This document shows positions 25,040 through 34,626 of a DNA stretch of 38,358 nucleotides, piece by piece. The DNA comes from Rhodospirillales bacterium. Its GTDB lineage: Bacteria; Pseudomonadota; Alphaproteobacteria; Bin95. The DNA lies in contig VMCJ01000108.1 in NCBI GenBank assembly GCA_008081395.1, positions 1-38,358 of the forward strand, given 5' to 3'. Every line of letters starts with the position of its first letter. Position 1 is the stretch's first letter. The position numbers were made by a program, and so were the translations under genes. A model generated the notes under the pieces. That model saw nothing but the letters and a program-made list of their open reading frames with translations. It searched no databases and was not told where the DNA came from.

Positions 25040-25437
25040 TGAACAGCGCCGCCCCCGAAACCCTAACGGTCCGAGTGTACTACGAAGATACAGACGCTGG
25101 CGGAATTGTTTATCATGCCGCTTATCTTCGGTTTGCAGAACGCGGGAGGACAGAATTTGTCCGAAAACTTGGTATAGACCAGCAACAGTTGCGCATTGAA
25201 ACAGGTTCTGGCTTCGTTGTGACGTCGCTTACCATCGATTATCTGAAACCCGCTTTCCTCGACGACACTTTAACGATCACCACGGAGATTGATCGTATTC
25301 GACCTGCCAGCGTGAATTTTAAACAGACGGTGGCTCGGGAGAGCCAAATTATAGCCCATCTTAAAGTTCGAGTTGCGTGTTTAGATGGTGATGGACGTTT
25401 AACACGACTACCAAGAGCTTTTGCTATATCGCCTTAG
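25039..25437 (+). CDS. ybgC: Tol-Pal associated acyl-CoA thioesterase YbgC
   Basis: Hot-dog-fold thioesterase of 132 residues, acting on short acyl-CoA or acyl-ACP at the inner face of the membrane. The catalytic motif YYEDTDAGGIVYHAAYLRF (14-32) is nearly the E. coli sequence, with the active aspartate at Asp19, and AERGRTEFVRKLG follows. It starts at the ruvB stop (one-base overlap) and is followed by tolQ after 34 bases, as in most proteobacterial tol operons. The physiological substrate is uncertain; a phospholipid role with Tol-Pal has been proposed. Confidence 0.95.
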   Translation: MNSAAPETLTVRVYYEDTDAGGIVYHAAYLRFAERGRTEFVRKLGIDQQQLRIETGSGFVVTSLTIDYLKPAFLDDTLTITTEIDRIRPASVNFKQTVARESQIIAHLKVRVACLDGDGRLTRLPRAFAISP

Positions 25438-25471
25438 TTCCGCCCTTTTTTTGGCTAGAAAGAATAAAATT

Positions 25472-26185
25472 ATGGATAACACAATTGTATCTGAGGCTGT
25501 TAGCCAGTCTGGCGGACTTTCCCCAGTAGAGCTTTTTCTCGCCGCAGACTTCGTCGTTAAGACAGTAATGGCAATTTTGCTTGCTCTATCAGTCTGGTGC
25601 TGGGCTGTAATTGTAGCCAAGTGGCGTCTGATCGTTCAGCTTAATAAGGATGCCTCCGATTTTGAGGATGCATTTTGGTCTGGTGGATCACTTGATGAAC
25701 TTTACGATAGGGTTAGTAGCAATCCTCTAGATCCTATGACATCTGTTTTTTCTGTCGCCATGCGTGAGTGGCGCCGTGCCGCGAATAAAGAACCCCAGAA
25801 AAATTTTGGCGTAGGCCTAAAAGAACGCCTAGACCGGGTAATGTCTGTAGCTATCGGTAGGGAAATGTCACTAATTGAGAAGGGCATGACAGTTCTCGCC
25901 TCAACTGGATCTACAGCTCCATTTATCGGTCTCTTTGGAACAGTCTGGGGTATTATGAATAGCTTTGGCGCGATTGCTGCTGAAAAGACCACAAATCTTG
26001 CCGTCGTAGCACCCGGGATTGCAGAGGCTCTATTTGCCACTGCAATGGGTTTATTCGCTGCAATTCCTGCTTCCCTTGCCTACAATAAATTTGCGGCAGA
26101 CATGAATCAGTATTCTGGCCGACTTGAGACTTTTGCTGGTGATTTCCAAGCAATTCTCTCCCGTCAAATTGATGAGGAGGGATAG
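25472..26185 (+). CDS. tolQ: Tol-Pal system proton channel subunit TolQ
   Basis: ExbB/TolQ family inner-membrane protein that, with TolR, uses the proton gradient to energise TolA during envelope constriction. ATG 25472 gives 237 residues. An in-frame TTG at 25421 lies inside ybgC and is ignored. Three membrane segments are seen near 22-48, 138-165 and 178-204. The strongly conserved GLFGTVWGIMNSF and VVAPGIAEALFATAMGLFAAIPA lie in the last two. The cytoplasmic loop 52-135 contains the AMREWRRA region. tolR follows after three bases. Confidence 0.96.
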   Translation: MDNTIVSEAVSQSGGLSPVELFLAADFVVKTVMAILLALSVWCWAVIVAKWRLIVQLNKDASDFEDAFWSGGSLDELYDRVSSNPLDPMTSVFSVAMREWRRAANKEPQKNFGVGLKERLDRVMSVAIGREMSLIEKGMTVLASTGSTAPFIGLFGTVWGIMNSFGAIAAEKTTNLAVVAPGIAEALFATAMGLFAAIPASLAYNKFAADMNQYSGRLETFAGDFQAILSRQIDEEG

Positions 26186-26188
26186 AGC

Positions 26189-26629
26189 ATGGCGGGTGGC
26201 CTGATTGGGCGCAGCACTGGAAATAGGAGAGGACGTCATAGGCCTCTAGCTGAAATAAATGTAACACCATTTGTTGATGTTATGCTGGTGCTTTTAATTG
26301 TTTTTATGGTCACCGCACCACTTTTAACCGTGGGAGTTCCTGTCGAACTACCAAAAACGGCAGCAGCTCAGCTTGTCGACCGAGACGAGCCTCTAATTGT
26401 CACTGTAGATAGCGAAGGACGCGTCTTTCTTCAGGAGACTGAGCGCAGTTTAGATGCCTTGATTGCCACACTGAACGCAATTCGTGCTGAAAAGCCAGAT
26501 GGCACTATCTATGTACGAGGCGACAAAGAAATAGCTTATGGCGAAGTAATGCAGGTTATGGGAGCTCTTGTTAAAGCAGGCATTACGAAGCTTTCACTTG
26601 TAGCTGAAACACCCAATTCAGGTCGTTGA
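26189..26629 (+). CDS. tolR: Tol-Pal system proton channel subunit TolR
   Basis: ExbD/TolR family, 146 residues. A basic N-terminus leads to one membrane helix (about 28-48). It contains the essential aspartate, Asp30, in NVTPFVDVMLVLLIVFMV, the proton-path residue. The periplasmic domain (50-146) ends with GEVMQVMGALVKAGITKLSLVAE, typical for dimerisation. A strong ribosome binding site GAGGAGG lies in the last codons of tolQ. tolA starts four bases after the stop. Confidence 0.96.
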   Translation: MAGGLIGRSTGNRRGRHRPLAEINVTPFVDVMLVLLIVFMVTAPLLTVGVPVELPKTAAAQLVDRDEPLIVTVDSEGRVFLQETERSLDALIATLNAIRAEKPDGTIYVRGDKEIAYGEVMQVMGALVKAGITKLSLVAETPNSGR

Positions 26630-26633
26630 GCCC

Positions 26634-27641
26634 GTGCATGGCAACATACTCGTCTCATTTTTGGGCCATATTGCCCTTATCCTCGTGATGGCTTTCGGCC
26701 TACCAAGCTTTTTTCAGCCGGAAGAAACTGGTTTAACAGCTAATAGCGTCGGGATTATTAGCGAGGTTCAACTTGCAGAGCTCAAAAGTGGTGGATTGCC
26801 ACCACCAAAAGATGCAAAGAAAAGTAAAACCTCAGATGCGAAAACTCGTCCTACTCCAGCTGCCAAATCAAAAGAACCTAATTCAGCAAACTCGCCTAGG
26901 TCAGCCCCAACTTCGGCAAAAAAATCATCTAAAAACGCGAAAGCCAATTCTTCGGCAGCATCACCGACAGCTAAAGCAGCTCCCCGCCCATTACCGCCAA
27001 AACGGTCTAAGTCTCTGGAGGCGAAGAAACCTAAGCCTGAAGCAACTAAAACTAAACCGCCTAAAGTAGCGGCACGAACATCGACAGAAAAACTGCAAAC
27101 TAAAAAACCGGCCCCTGTGCCACCACGCCGTACTGTTGAGGCAAAGCTCCCACAAAAACCGGCACCTAAACCTCAGCCCCCAAAACCAGCAGTCAAACCT
27201 ATGCCCAAGGAAAACGCAGATGATGCATTCGCTAACCTAATTGGGGGTGCCATTGGAGTAGAAAATAAAAAAGATGATATGAGTGCGATTGCTGACGCGT
27301 TAGGCGTTGGCGTATCCAGCGGCCCTTTATCCAATACTATTCAACAAGCTATAGCATCACGACTTGGAATGTGCTGGACCCCATTGAAGGGAGCGCCAGG
27401 GGCAGAAGATCTTATCGTTGAAGTTAGAATCCGATTATTGCCCACTTCAGAGGTAGACCAAGTTGAGATAGTCAAAAGACCCCCAGGTCAATTCGGCAAT
27501 GTAGCTGCCCAGAGAGCGGAACAAGCTGTGCGCAAATGTAATCCATTCAATAAATCAGGTATTTTAACGCTGCCATTAAATAAATATCGAGACTGGCGAG
27601 AAATGCGTATTACCTTCGATCCCCGCAAGTACACAGGTTAG
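26634..27641 (+). CDS. tolA: TolA energy-transducing protein
   Basis: TolA spans the periplasm, linking TolQR to TolB and Pal. The 335 residues begin with GTG 26634. An inner-membrane helix (about 5-24) is followed by a Lys/Pro/Ala-rich, repetitive linker (about 52-195, with blocks such as [15 protein letters not shown]). The globular C-terminal domain from about 220 has [11 protein letters not shown] and [16 protein letters not shown], whose two cysteines may pair. The Pro content means the linker is more a polyproline-like rod than the alanine-rich helix of E. coli TolA. This part differs most between species. Confidence 0.93.
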   Translation: MHGNILVSFLGHIALILVMAFGLPSFFQPEETGLTANSVGIISEVQLAELKSGGLPPPKDAKKSKTSDAKTRPTPAAKSKEPNSANSPRSAPTSAKKSSKNAKANSSAASPTAKAAPRPLPPKRSKSLEAKKPKPEATKTKPPKVAARTSTEKLQTKKPAPVPPRRTVEAKLPQKPAPKPQPPKPAVKPMPKENADDAFANLIGGAIGVENKKDDMSAIADALGVGVSSGPLSNTIQQAIASRLGMCWTPLKGAPGAEDLIVEVRIRLLPTSEVDQVEIVKRPPGQFGNVAAQRAEQAVRKCNPFNKSGILTLPLNKYRDWREMRITFDPRKYTG

Positions 27642-27651
27642 GAACTCCCGA

Positions 27652-28977
27652 ATGAAACGAATTCTTCAGATCCTGATTCCTCTGGTCTTAATGCTGAACA
27701 TGGCATCACCTGCACAGTCGCAACTTAGGATCTCTGTTGAGGATGGTCTTCGCGAACCATTACCAATCGCGTTTGCCCCTTTCATAGCTAAAAGTGGCTC
27801 CTCTGCCGGCATGGGACAGAATTTGGCTGATGTGGCTATTGCTGATCTCGAAAGTTCACGCCTTTTTAGAGCAATCGACCCAACAGCATTCATCCAAACT
27901 CCAGCTGCTGCTGCCATCGCACCTCGATTTTCAGATTGGCGCCAAATCAATGCGCAAGCACTAATTACAGGCACAGTGGGAGGTGAACCAGACGGCCGTA
28001 TCCGGGTCGAGTTTCGCCTTTGGGATGTTCTCGGGGAATCTCAGCTTGTTGGCCAAGCATATGTAACTCAGAAGGAAAATTGGCGGCGGGTTTCCCATTT
28101 GGTAGCCGATACCATCTACAAATGGCTGACCGGAGAAAAAGGTTATTTCGATACTCGTGTAGTCTATGTAGCAGAGTCGGGTGCCGCAGACCGAAAGATT
28201 AAACGTTTGGCCATCATGGACCAAGATGGTGCCAACCATTCCTACCTTACCAGTGGAAGAAATCTTGTTCTAACGCCGCGCTTCTCTCCCTCTCGCCAAG
28301 AAATTACCTACATGTCTTATGCCGGGCGTCGTCCACGTGTCCGCATCTTGAATGTTGATACCAATCAAGATGAAACATTAGGACCGATTGACGGTATGAC
28401 TTTTGCGCCACGTTTCTCTCCAGATGGGGAGAAATTGCTATTCTCCGCAGAACAGCGTGGTAATTCAGACGTTTTTGTCCTTGATCTTCGCAGTCGAAAA
28501 AGAGTGCGGTTAACTAATCATCCTGCGATCGATACATCACCCTCTTTCTCACCCAATCAGAGAGAGGTGGTATTCAACTCTGATAGAGGCGGCTCTCCGC
28601 AGCTATATGTGATGGCGTCTGATGGAACTAACGCTCGGCGGATCTCATTTGGTGGGGGACGCTACGCAACCCCAGTATGGTCTCCACGTGGGGACCTTAT
28701 AGCGTTTACAAAGATTGAAGGAGGCCGGTTTGGTATTGGGGTAATGCGGTCGGACGGCTCCAATGAACGAATGTTATCTCAATCGTATTTCGAAGAGTCG
28801 CCAACTTGGGCACCAAATGGTCGAGTGATTATGTTCTTCAGGCGAACCCCAACCGATCGCCAAGGACGAGGTGGGAAAAGCCGTCTATTTATTGTTGACG
28901 TAGCAGGGGGTGAACCTAGGGAAATAAAGACACCTGGGGATGCATCCGACCCTGCTTGGTCTCCACTATCACCATAG
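27652..28977 (+). CDS. tolB: Tol-Pal system periplasmic protein TolB
   Basis: Periplasmic TolB of 441 residues, binding Pal and TolA. The signal peptide is at residues 1-23 (cleavage after AQS is likely). An N-terminal alpha/beta domain (about 25-165) has the [10 protein letters not shown] strand. A six-bladed propeller of PD40 repeats follows, marked by repeated [41 protein letters not shown] and [12 protein letters not shown]. The order and length are normal. AGGA lies ten bases before the ATG. A 126-base gap with possible alternative hairpins separates it from pal. Confidence 0.97.
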   Translation: MKRILQILIPLVLMLNMASPAQSQLRISVEDGLREPLPIAFAPFIAKSGSSAGMGQNLADVAIADLESSRLFRAIDPTAFIQTPAAAAIAPRFSDWRQINAQALITGTVGGEPDGRIRVEFRLWDVLGESQLVGQAYVTQKENWRRVSHLVADTIYKWLTGEKGYFDTRVVYVAESGAADRKIKRLAIMDQDGANHSYLTSGRNLVLTPRFSPSRQEITYMSYAGRRPRVRILNVDTNQDETLGPIDGMTFAPRFSPDGEKLLFSAEQRGNSDVFVLDLRSRKRVRLTNHPAIDTSPSFSPNQREVVFNSDRGGSPQLYVMASDGTNARRISFGGGRYATPVWSPRGDLIAFTKIEGGRFGIGVMRSDGSNERMLSQSYFEESPTWAPNGRVIMFFRRTPTDRQGRGGKSRLFIVDVAGGEPREIKTPGDASDPAWSPLSP

Positions 28978-29001
28978 TTTAAAGAATCTTTCCTACACAA
29001 C

Positions 29002-29053
29002 CTTGAGGTATTGTTTTGGTTCAAGTACTACAGGAGTAACCAAAGCGTTGGTT
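29002..29053 (+). promoter_or_regulatory. Mutually exclusive hairpins in the tolB-pal gap
   Basis: AACCAAA (29038-29044) can pair either with TTTGGTT upstream (29015-29021, seven pairs) or, as AACCAA, with TTGGTT downstream (29048-29053, six pairs, four-base loop). CTTGA (29002-29006) can likewise pair with TCAAG at 29021-29025 or 29063-29067. Such a choice of stems is the geometry of a leader switch or processing site. No clear terminator T-run follows, so the function is unproven. Confidence 0.35.
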
Positions 29054-29103
29054 TGAAGGTCGTCAAGAACTTTTTCGGCGCTGCATTTTGGGGAAGCTAA
29101 AAG

Positions 29104-29628
29104 ATGAAGCTTAAAAATTTAGCAATTATTGGCATTGCTCTACTGATGAGCGCTTGCGCGGCAACTAACGACCAAGCTGCATCAAGCGGATCTGCATCTG
29201 GCGCAAGCGGTGACTCGGCAAAAAGTCAAATGTCTCGCGACGTCTCCACCTCTTCGAGCTCAGCATATGCTCCGGGCAGCCAGGAAGAGTTGCAGGAGTC
29301 AATCGGAGATCGTGTGTTCTTTGACACAGATCGTTATGACCTCTCTGCCGAGGCTCAGGCAATTGCAGGCTCATGGGCGGATTGGATGAAAAAGCACCAA
29401 AACGTTCAAATTGAGATCGAAGGACACGCCGATGAGCGAGGAACCCGCGAGTATAACCTTGCGTTGGGAGCTCGCCGGGCTAACGCCGTGAAAGATTTTC
29501 TTACCTCTCTCGGTGTTCAAGCCAATCGGGTGAGCACCGTATCCTACGGAACTGAGCGTCCAGAGGCTCTAGGCTCGAATGAAGAAGCTTGGTCCAAAAA
29601 CCGTCGAAGCGTGGCGGTAGTTCGCTAA
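29104..29628 (+). CDS. pal: Peptidoglycan-associated lipoprotein Pal
   Basis: Outer-membrane lipoprotein that binds peptidoglycan and TolB. The signal ends in MSAC with lipid-modified Cys18. A Ser/Ala/Gly-rich linker (20-60) is followed by an OmpA-like domain (68-174). That domain has FFDTDRYDLSAEA and the peptidoglycan-binding stretch EGHADERGTREYNLALGARR, with Asp110 and Arg125 as the diaminopimelate contacts. GGGGAAG is the ribosome binding site. The length, 174, is usual for alphaproteobacteria. cpoB follows 43 bases later. Confidence 0.97.
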   Translation: MKLKNLAIIGIALLMSACAATNDQAASSGSASGASGDSAKSQMSRDVSTSSSSAYAPGSQEELQESIGDRVFFDTDRYDLSAEAQAIAGSWADWMKKHQNVQIEIEGHADERGTREYNLALGARRANAVKDFLTSLGVQANRVSTVSYGTERPEALGSNEEAWSKNRRSVAVVR

Positions 29629-29671
29629 TTAGCGCCATGGATTTGGCGCATTGTCGCAATATTGGAGCGGC

Positions 29672-30394
29672 ATGCGGTTACTGAGTTTCTCTCTTGCAAT
29701 TATTGTTGCTACGCTGGGCCCGCCACTGGCGGCTCAGCCAGCAACGCCCGACGAACTCGCCTTCAGACAGCGTCTTGAAGAGAGACTGCAAGGTCTGGAT
29801 CTTCAGCTTCGCGAGTCGACTGGCGCAATAGAAAAACTGCAATTTGAGCTTCGTAGCGCCTATCAGCGCATTGAAAAGCTGGAATCAGAACTCGCTGCAA
29901 GTCGGAAGCCTGTCGATTCTACCACTAAGAATGAGACTTCAAAACCTGCTCCTCTGCAGCCCTCCCAATCGTCAGCCCCGAATAATCTTCCAGGAACATT
30001 GCCCGCTGGGGACGCTCAAGTCGAGTACGATGCTGCGTTCGGTCTTCTCAGACGAGGCGAGTTTGAGGCTGGAGAACAAGCGTTCAATGTATTTCTTATG
30101 CAACATCCCGAGCATAAATTAGCCGGAAATGCTCGATACTGGATTGCTGAAACACTTTACGCGCGTCAGAGGTTTCAAGAGGCTGCTAGCGCCTTTTTAG
30201 AAGCTTGGCAAAAAGACATTCGCGGACCTAAAGCACCCGATAATCTTCTTAAGCTGGGTCTTTCTCTTGGAAAGATGGGCAAAAACAAAGAAGCATGCAT
30301 TAGCCTCAATAAACTCCTCTCAGATTATGCTGATGCACCTGCCAGAATAAGTAACATCGCGTCGCGCGAACGTCAGTCTATGAACTGCGGCTGA
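29672..30394 (+). CDS. cpoB: Cell division coordinator CpoB (YbgF)
   Basis: Periplasmic protein linking Tol-Pal with peptidoglycan synthesis at the septum. From ATG 29672 (GGAG just upstream; the TTG 29651 frame is not preferred) it has 240 residues. A signal peptide is at 1-21 (PLAA before QPA) and a trimerising coiled coil at about 26-78. A Ser/Pro/Gln-rich linker (80-113) and tetratricopeptide repeats (about 117-235, VEYDAAFGLLRRGEFEAGEQ and NARYWIAETLYARQRF) follow. It closes the tol-pal block, and its stop overlaps tilS by one base. Confidence 0.94.
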   Translation: MRLLSFSLAIIVATLGPPLAAQPATPDELAFRQRLEERLQGLDLQLRESTGAIEKLQFELRSAYQRIEKLESELAASRKPVDSTTKNETSKPAPLQPSQSSAPNNLPGTLPAGDAQVEYDAAFGLLRRGEFEAGEQAFNVFLMQHPEHKLAGNARYWIAETLYARQRFQEAASAFLEAWQKDIRGPKAPDNLLKLGLSLGKMGKNKEACISLNKLLSDYADAPARISNIASRERQSMNCG

Positions 30395-31692
30395 TGGCTG
30401 TAGAGCCAGACTGGTCTCCTCAACCCGTCTCCGTTGGGGCATTTGCAGCGACCATGGCTCGATTAGAGCCCTTCGAACCTCAACCCTTACTTGCTGTAGC
30501 AGTGTCCGGTGGGCCGGATAGCATGGCACTTGCTATGCTCGCCAGTGACTGGGCACGTCAGCGTGGAGGTTCTGTACATGCCATTCTTATTGACCATGGT
30601 TTGCGCGCAGAATCAGAAGATGAAGTGCGAATTGCATCAGATGCATTATCTGCCCGCGGCATAGAAACCACTATAGAAACATTGTCAGGTCCAGCCCCAC
30701 GAAACGGCAAACCAGCATGGGCGAGGCAAGAGAGATATAAAAGCCTTATGATGACTACCCATAGGCTTGGAGCACTTCATCTTCTTACCGGACATCATCG
30801 CGACGACCAGGCTGAAACTTTCATCCTAAATCTGGAAAGAGGCAGCGGGGTAAAAGGACTTTCTGGAATGGCAGCAAACCGAGGGGTTGGCTCAGCAAGG
30901 ATTATTCGCCCACTTTTAAATTTTTCAAAAGCGCAATTGCACTCCACAGCGTTAATGTATGGCTTGCCGGTAGCCCACGATCCAAGCAACCAGGACTTTC
31001 GCTACTCTCGCACTCGGGTCAGAGCGCAATTGGACAACTTAGAAATTAGGCGCCTGGCCGATACATCCGCTCGACTTGCAAACGAAGACATAGCTCTAGA
31101 GCTTGCCGTATCAAACTTGGCCGCCAACGCACTTACAATTACCCCTTTAGGTGAAGCAACCATCACAATGAAGAAAATGGCGGAAGCGCCGGCTGTTATT
31201 GCCCTTCGACTTTTTACGCGTATAGCTCATGCAATAGGCGGTCGCGAGACCCCTCCAAGACAAGAGCGCGCCGAAGCGGCTTTGAACCAAATTATTTCGA
31301 AAACAAAGTCAAAACTGACACTCGGAAGCGCAATTATCACTAGGGTTGAGGATCGGCTGAATTTTCGCAAAGAACTTGGCAAAAACCCTCTTCCTGAAAT
31401 CACTAGCCCAGGTCACTGGGACGGTAGATTTGACGTTGCTGTCTATCCATTCTGGCCTGAAAACTGTGTAGTTCGAGGACTAGGCTATGAAGGACTCCGA
31501 CAACTTGAATCTTCCACTGCCAAGAATCGAATTTATCGATCTACCCCAAGGTCCGTGCTCGCAGCGGCCCCTGCTCTTTGGCAAGGCAAGCAGCTATTAA
31601 TTGGACCAAGTCTTGCGGGCGAATTTATGGGAATTGACCAAACCTACTTACAGGTATCGTTTCGGCCACGAAGACCAATTGCTCCTTGTTAA
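30394..31692 (+). CDS. tilS: tRNA(Ile)-lysidine synthetase TilS
   Basis: Modifies the wobble cytidine of tRNA-Ile(CAU) to lysidine, an essential step for reading AUA codons. The 432 residues carry the PP-loop ATP motif SGGPDS (38-43). LTGHHRDDQAETFILNLERG and GLSGMA, typical of the N-terminal catalytic domain, are also present, followed by TilS-specific helical and C-terminal domains (AMYG-like ALMYGLPVAHDPSNQDFRY). It is normal in length. The gene is tied to cpoB by a one-base overlap and precedes ftsH, the usual alphaproteobacterial order. Confidence 0.95.
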   Translation: MAVEPDWSPQPVSVGAFAATMARLEPFEPQPLLAVAVSGGPDSMALAMLASDWARQRGGSVHAILIDHGLRAESEDEVRIASDALSARGIETTIETLSGPAPRNGKPAWARQERYKSLMMTTHRLGALHLLTGHHRDDQAETFILNLERGSGVKGLSGMAANRGVGSARIIRPLLNFSKAQLHSTALMYGLPVAHDPSNQDFRYSRTRVRAQLDNLEIRRLADTSARLANEDIALELAVSNLAANALTITPLGEATITMKKMAEAPAVIALRLFTRIAHAIGGRETPPRQERAEAALNQIISKTKSKLTLGSAIITRVEDRLNFRKELGKNPLPEITSPGHWDGRFDVAVYPFWPENCVVRGLGYEGLRQLESSTAKNRIYRSTPRSVLAAAPALWQGKQLLIGPSLAGEFMGIDQTYLQVSFRPRRPIAPC

Positions 31693-31778
31693 ACGCACAT
31701 AGAGACTTATGTGTATAAAACGTACAGAATAACGCTACCGATTCTGCTGATAGCGAAAAGACAATAGAGAGAAGTTTT

Positions 31779-33710
31779 GTGAAGGGCATTTCAAAAAATA
31801 TGCTGATTTGGGCCGCTATCTTTGTGGCCCTCGTTCTTCTATTCCAAGCCTTTCAGGGTGGGAGCCTCCAAGGTGGGTCTAGCAAACTTCGGTATTCCGA
31901 GTTTGTTGCCCAGCTGAAGGATGGAAGAGTCCAAGAAGCAATTATTCAAGGCCGGAACGTTTCGGGACGGCTTTCTGATGGAACAACCTTCCAAACTTAC
32001 TCACCCGACGATCCCCAACTGGTTCAAAGATTAATTGATGCTGGCGTCAACGTTACTGCGGCGCCCGAGGAAGAAAATCGACTGCTTTCAGTGCTTATCT
32101 CGTGGTTCCCCATGCTCCTCCTGGTAGGTGTTTGGATTTATTTTATGCGGAACATGCAAGGAGGTGCCGGTCGAGCCATGGGCTTCGGAAAGTCTAAGGC
32201 GAAGCTGCTCACAGAGAAATCAGGTCGTGTAACTTTTGAAGATGTGGCCGGGATCGAAGAAGCTAAAGGGGAGCTTGTAGAAATCGTAGAATTTTTACGG
32301 GATCCTCAGAAATTTCAACGACTTGGAGGGAAAATTCCAAAGGGCTGTCTTCTTGTAGGCCCCCCAGGCACGGGTAAAACTTTGTTAGCTAGGGCCATCG
32401 CTGGCGAGGCTAACGTTCCTTTTTTCACAATTTCTGGCTCAGACTTTGTCGAAATGTTCGTCGGCGTTGGTGCAAGCCGCGTCCGCGATATGTTCGAGCA
32501 AGGTAAAAAGAATGCTCCATGCATTATTTTCATAGATGAAATTGATGCCGTAGGTCGTCATCGGGGCGCTGGACTCGGCGGAGGCAATGATGAGCGTGAA
32601 CAAACTCTGAATCAAATGCTTGTTGAAATGGATGGCTTTGAGGCCAACGAGGGAGTAATCCTCATCGCAGCAACCAACCGACCAGATGTTTTAGACCCTG
32701 CACTTCTACGACCCGGTCGTTTTGATAGGCAAGTTGTTGTTCCCAATCCCGATATCCGAGGCAGAGAGCAAATTCTCAAAGTCCACATGCGCAAAATTCC
32801 TCTTGGCAGTGACGTAGACGCTAGGGTTATAGCGCGCGGAACGCCGGGGTTCTCTGGCGCAGACCTTGCTAACCTGGTCAATGAAGCCGCCCTCATGGCT
32901 GCACGTCGTAACAAGCGAACTGTATCCATGTCAGAAATGGAAGACGCCAAGGATAAGGTCCTCATGGGCGCCGAGCGGCGGTCTATGGTTATGTCCGAAG
33001 ATGAAAAGAAACTAACCGCTTATCACGAAGCTGGTCATGCCGTGGTCATGCTTCATGTTAAAGGGCACGAACCCCTCCACAAAGTCACGATTATTCCACG
33101 TGGACGGGCCTTAGGTTTGGCAATGTATTTACCTGAGCGGGACAGGCTTTCGCAGTCCATAACTGAAATTAAAGCGCTAATCGCGAGCGCGTTTGGTGGG
33201 CGAGTGGCGGAGGATATGATTTTTGGAGCGGAGAACGTCACCACTGGCGCCGCCCAGGATATTAAAGTGGCCACTCAGTATGCGCGACGGTTAGTTACTG
33301 AGTTTGGCTTCTCTGACAAACTCGGGCCTCTGCGCTATGCGGATAACGAAGAAGAAGTCTTCCTGGGGCATTCAGTTACTCAACGAAAAAATGTATCCGA
33401 TGCAACAGCTGCAGTGATTGATTTAGAGACTCGGCGATTTGTTGAAGAGGGTGAGGCTGAAGCTCGACGCATTCTAGAAACATATCGCAATGAGCTAGAA
33501 ATGATTGCAGAGGCACTGCTCGAACATGAAACTCTTGACAGATCTGATATTGATGGACTGTTGCGAGGTGAACCCATTGAACGGTCTAAACCGACAGAAC
33601 CTCCCGAAGGTGCGCCTACTGGCGGCGGCCCAAGGTCGTCTATCCCTGGGGGAAAACGGCGTCGTGGCTCTGGACCAACTGGAGACCCTGCACCTCAGCC
33701 CAGTAGCTAG
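31779..33710 (+). CDS. ftsH: ATP-dependent zinc metalloprotease FtsH
   Basis: Membrane-bound AAA+ protease that degrades short-lived and misassembled proteins. In 643 residues from GTG 31779 (AGAGAGAAG just upstream) there are two membrane helices (about 8-25 and 105-124). The AAA module has Walker A GPPGTGKT (194-201), pore loop FVG (227-229), Walker B FIDEIDA (251-257) and RPGRFDR (311-317). The zinc site is HEAGH (416-420), with Asp494 as third ligand. The C-terminus is a long Gly/Pro/Ser-rich tail from about 600. The 86-base leader has a small dyad CACATA/TATGTG. sdhC follows rather than the commonly seen folP or glmM. Confidence 0.98.
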   Translation: MKGISKNMLIWAAIFVALVLLFQAFQGGSLQGGSSKLRYSEFVAQLKDGRVQEAIIQGRNVSGRLSDGTTFQTYSPDDPQLVQRLIDAGVNVTAAPEEENRLLSVLISWFPMLLLVGVWIYFMRNMQGGAGRAMGFGKSKAKLLTEKSGRVTFEDVAGIEEAKGELVEIVEFLRDPQKFQRLGGKIPKGCLLVGPPGTGKTLLARAIAGEANVPFFTISGSDFVEMFVGVGASRVRDMFEQGKKNAPCIIFIDEIDAVGRHRGAGLGGGNDEREQTLNQMLVEMDGFEANEGVILIAATNRPDVLDPALLRPGRFDRQVVVPNPDIRGREQILKVHMRKIPLGSDVDARVIARGTPGFSGADLANLVNEAALMAARRNKRTVSMSEMEDAKDKVLMGAERRSMVMSEDEKKLTAYHEAGHAVVMLHVKGHEPLHKVTIIPRGRALGLAMYLPERDRLSQSITEIKALIASAFGGRVAEDMIFGAENVTTGAAQDIKVATQYARRLVTEFGFSDKLGPLRYADNEEEVFLGHSVTQRKNVSDATAAVIDLETRRFVEEGEAEARRILETYRNELEMIAEALLEHETLDRSDIDGLLRGEPIERSKPTEPPEGAPTGGGPRSSIPGGKRRRGSGPTGDPAPQPSS

Positions 33711-33801
33711 TCATCGGACGTTTTATAGGCTGACTTGCCGTGGAAAATAATTTTAGGACAGATCGGATATTCCTTATTAAGGATTATTGATCTAAAACCT
33801 T

Positions 33802-33819
33802 GTTCATAAATGTTTGAAC
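33802..33819. promoter_or_regulatory. Inverted repeat before sdhC
   Basis: GTTCA-N8-TGAAC lies about 25 bases before the sdhC start, inside the 134-base ftsH-sdhC gap. It could be an operator for the sdh operon, but the arms are only five bases and I do not match it to a known regulator. A TCCTT/AAGGA stem occurs about 20 bases further upstream. Confidence 0.2.
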
Positions 33820-33844
33820 CTGATGCGTGATTAGGAGGGGAGCT

Positions 33845-34228
33845 ATGGCTGCAGACAATCGTCCGCTATCGCCGCACCTGCAAATTTATCGGCCCCAATG
33901 GACATCATTTTTATCAATTTTGCATCGAGGCACAGGTATAGTTCTATCTATTGGCATCATCTACATCGCATGGTGGTTAACCGCTGCCGCGACGGGTGGG
34001 GATTACTATAAAACCTTTGAATGGTTTGCCGGTTCAATCATCGGCAACCTGTTCTTCATGGGCTTCACATTTTCTTTGTTCTACCATTTAGCCAACGGTA
34101 TTCGGCACTTGGCTTGGGACACCGGTAGAAATTTAGAGTTAGAAGACGCATATAAGTCAGGACTAATGGTGGTGGCTGCTGCCATCATACTAACCGCAAT
34201 TGCTTGGATAATGGCCCTGGTAGCTTAA
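33845..34228 (+). CDS. sdhC: Succinate dehydrogenase cytochrome b556 subunit SdhC
   Basis: Membrane anchor of complex II, 127 residues from ATG 33845, supported by AGGAGGGG at 33833-33840. The frame continues back to GTG 33827, which would run through that ribosome binding site. The N-terminal SPHLQIYRPQWTSFLSILHRGTGI is diagnostic. Three membrane helices follow, and His81 in YHLANGIRHLAWD is the likely heme b ligand. It opens the sdhCDAB operon, and sdhD starts 13 bases after its stop. Confidence 0.97.
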   Translation: MAADNRPLSPHLQIYRPQWTSFLSILHRGTGIVLSIGIIYIAWWLTAAATGGDYYKTFEWFAGSIIGNLFFMGFTFSLFYHLANGIRHLAWDTGRNLELEDAYKSGLMVVAAAIILTAIAWIMALVA

Positions 34229-34241
34229 AGGATAGTTGAAG

Positions 34242-34622
34242 ATGTCAATGACAAATCCCCTTGCCAGGGTTCGTGGGCTTGGATCTGCAAAAGATGGAAC
34301 TCATCACTGGATTGTCCAGCGGATGACGGCAGTGGCACTGATTCCACTTACTTTGTGGTTTGTAGTTTCATTGATCAGTCTTATCGGAAGCGATCTGGTT
34401 GCGGTCCAATCTTGGCTGTCATCTCCATTCAACGCGGTAATGATGATTTTAACCCTAGTTGCGGGTTTCCATCATGCTCAACTCGGACTCCAAGTGGTTA
34501 TCGAGGACTACATCCATGGGCATGGAAAGAAAATCGTTGCGCTTTGGGTAATGAAGGGCGCCGCAATCTTCTTTGGGGCAGCTTCTGTCTTTTCTGTAAT
34601 TAAACTTAGCTTCGGAGGGTGA
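34242..34622 (+). CDS. sdhD: Succinate dehydrogenase hydrophobic anchor SdhD
   Basis: Second membrane anchor of complex II, 126 residues with three hydrophobic helices (about 27-49, 60-83, 99-120). The segment [17 protein letters not shown] (76-92) has the heme ligand and quinone-site region; the likely ligand is His78. ATG 34242 is chosen over TTG 34236 because AAGGA lies about ten bases upstream. The N-terminus [20 protein letters not shown] is typical for alphaproteobacteria. sdhA follows after four bases. Confidence 0.95.
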   Translation: MSMTNPLARVRGLGSAKDGTHHWIVQRMTAVALIPLTLWFVVSLISLIGSDLVAVQSWLSSPFNAVMMILTLVAGFHHAQLGLQVVIEDYIHGHGKKIVALWVMKGAAIFFGAASVFSVIKLSFGG

Positions 34623-34626
34623 GGGC

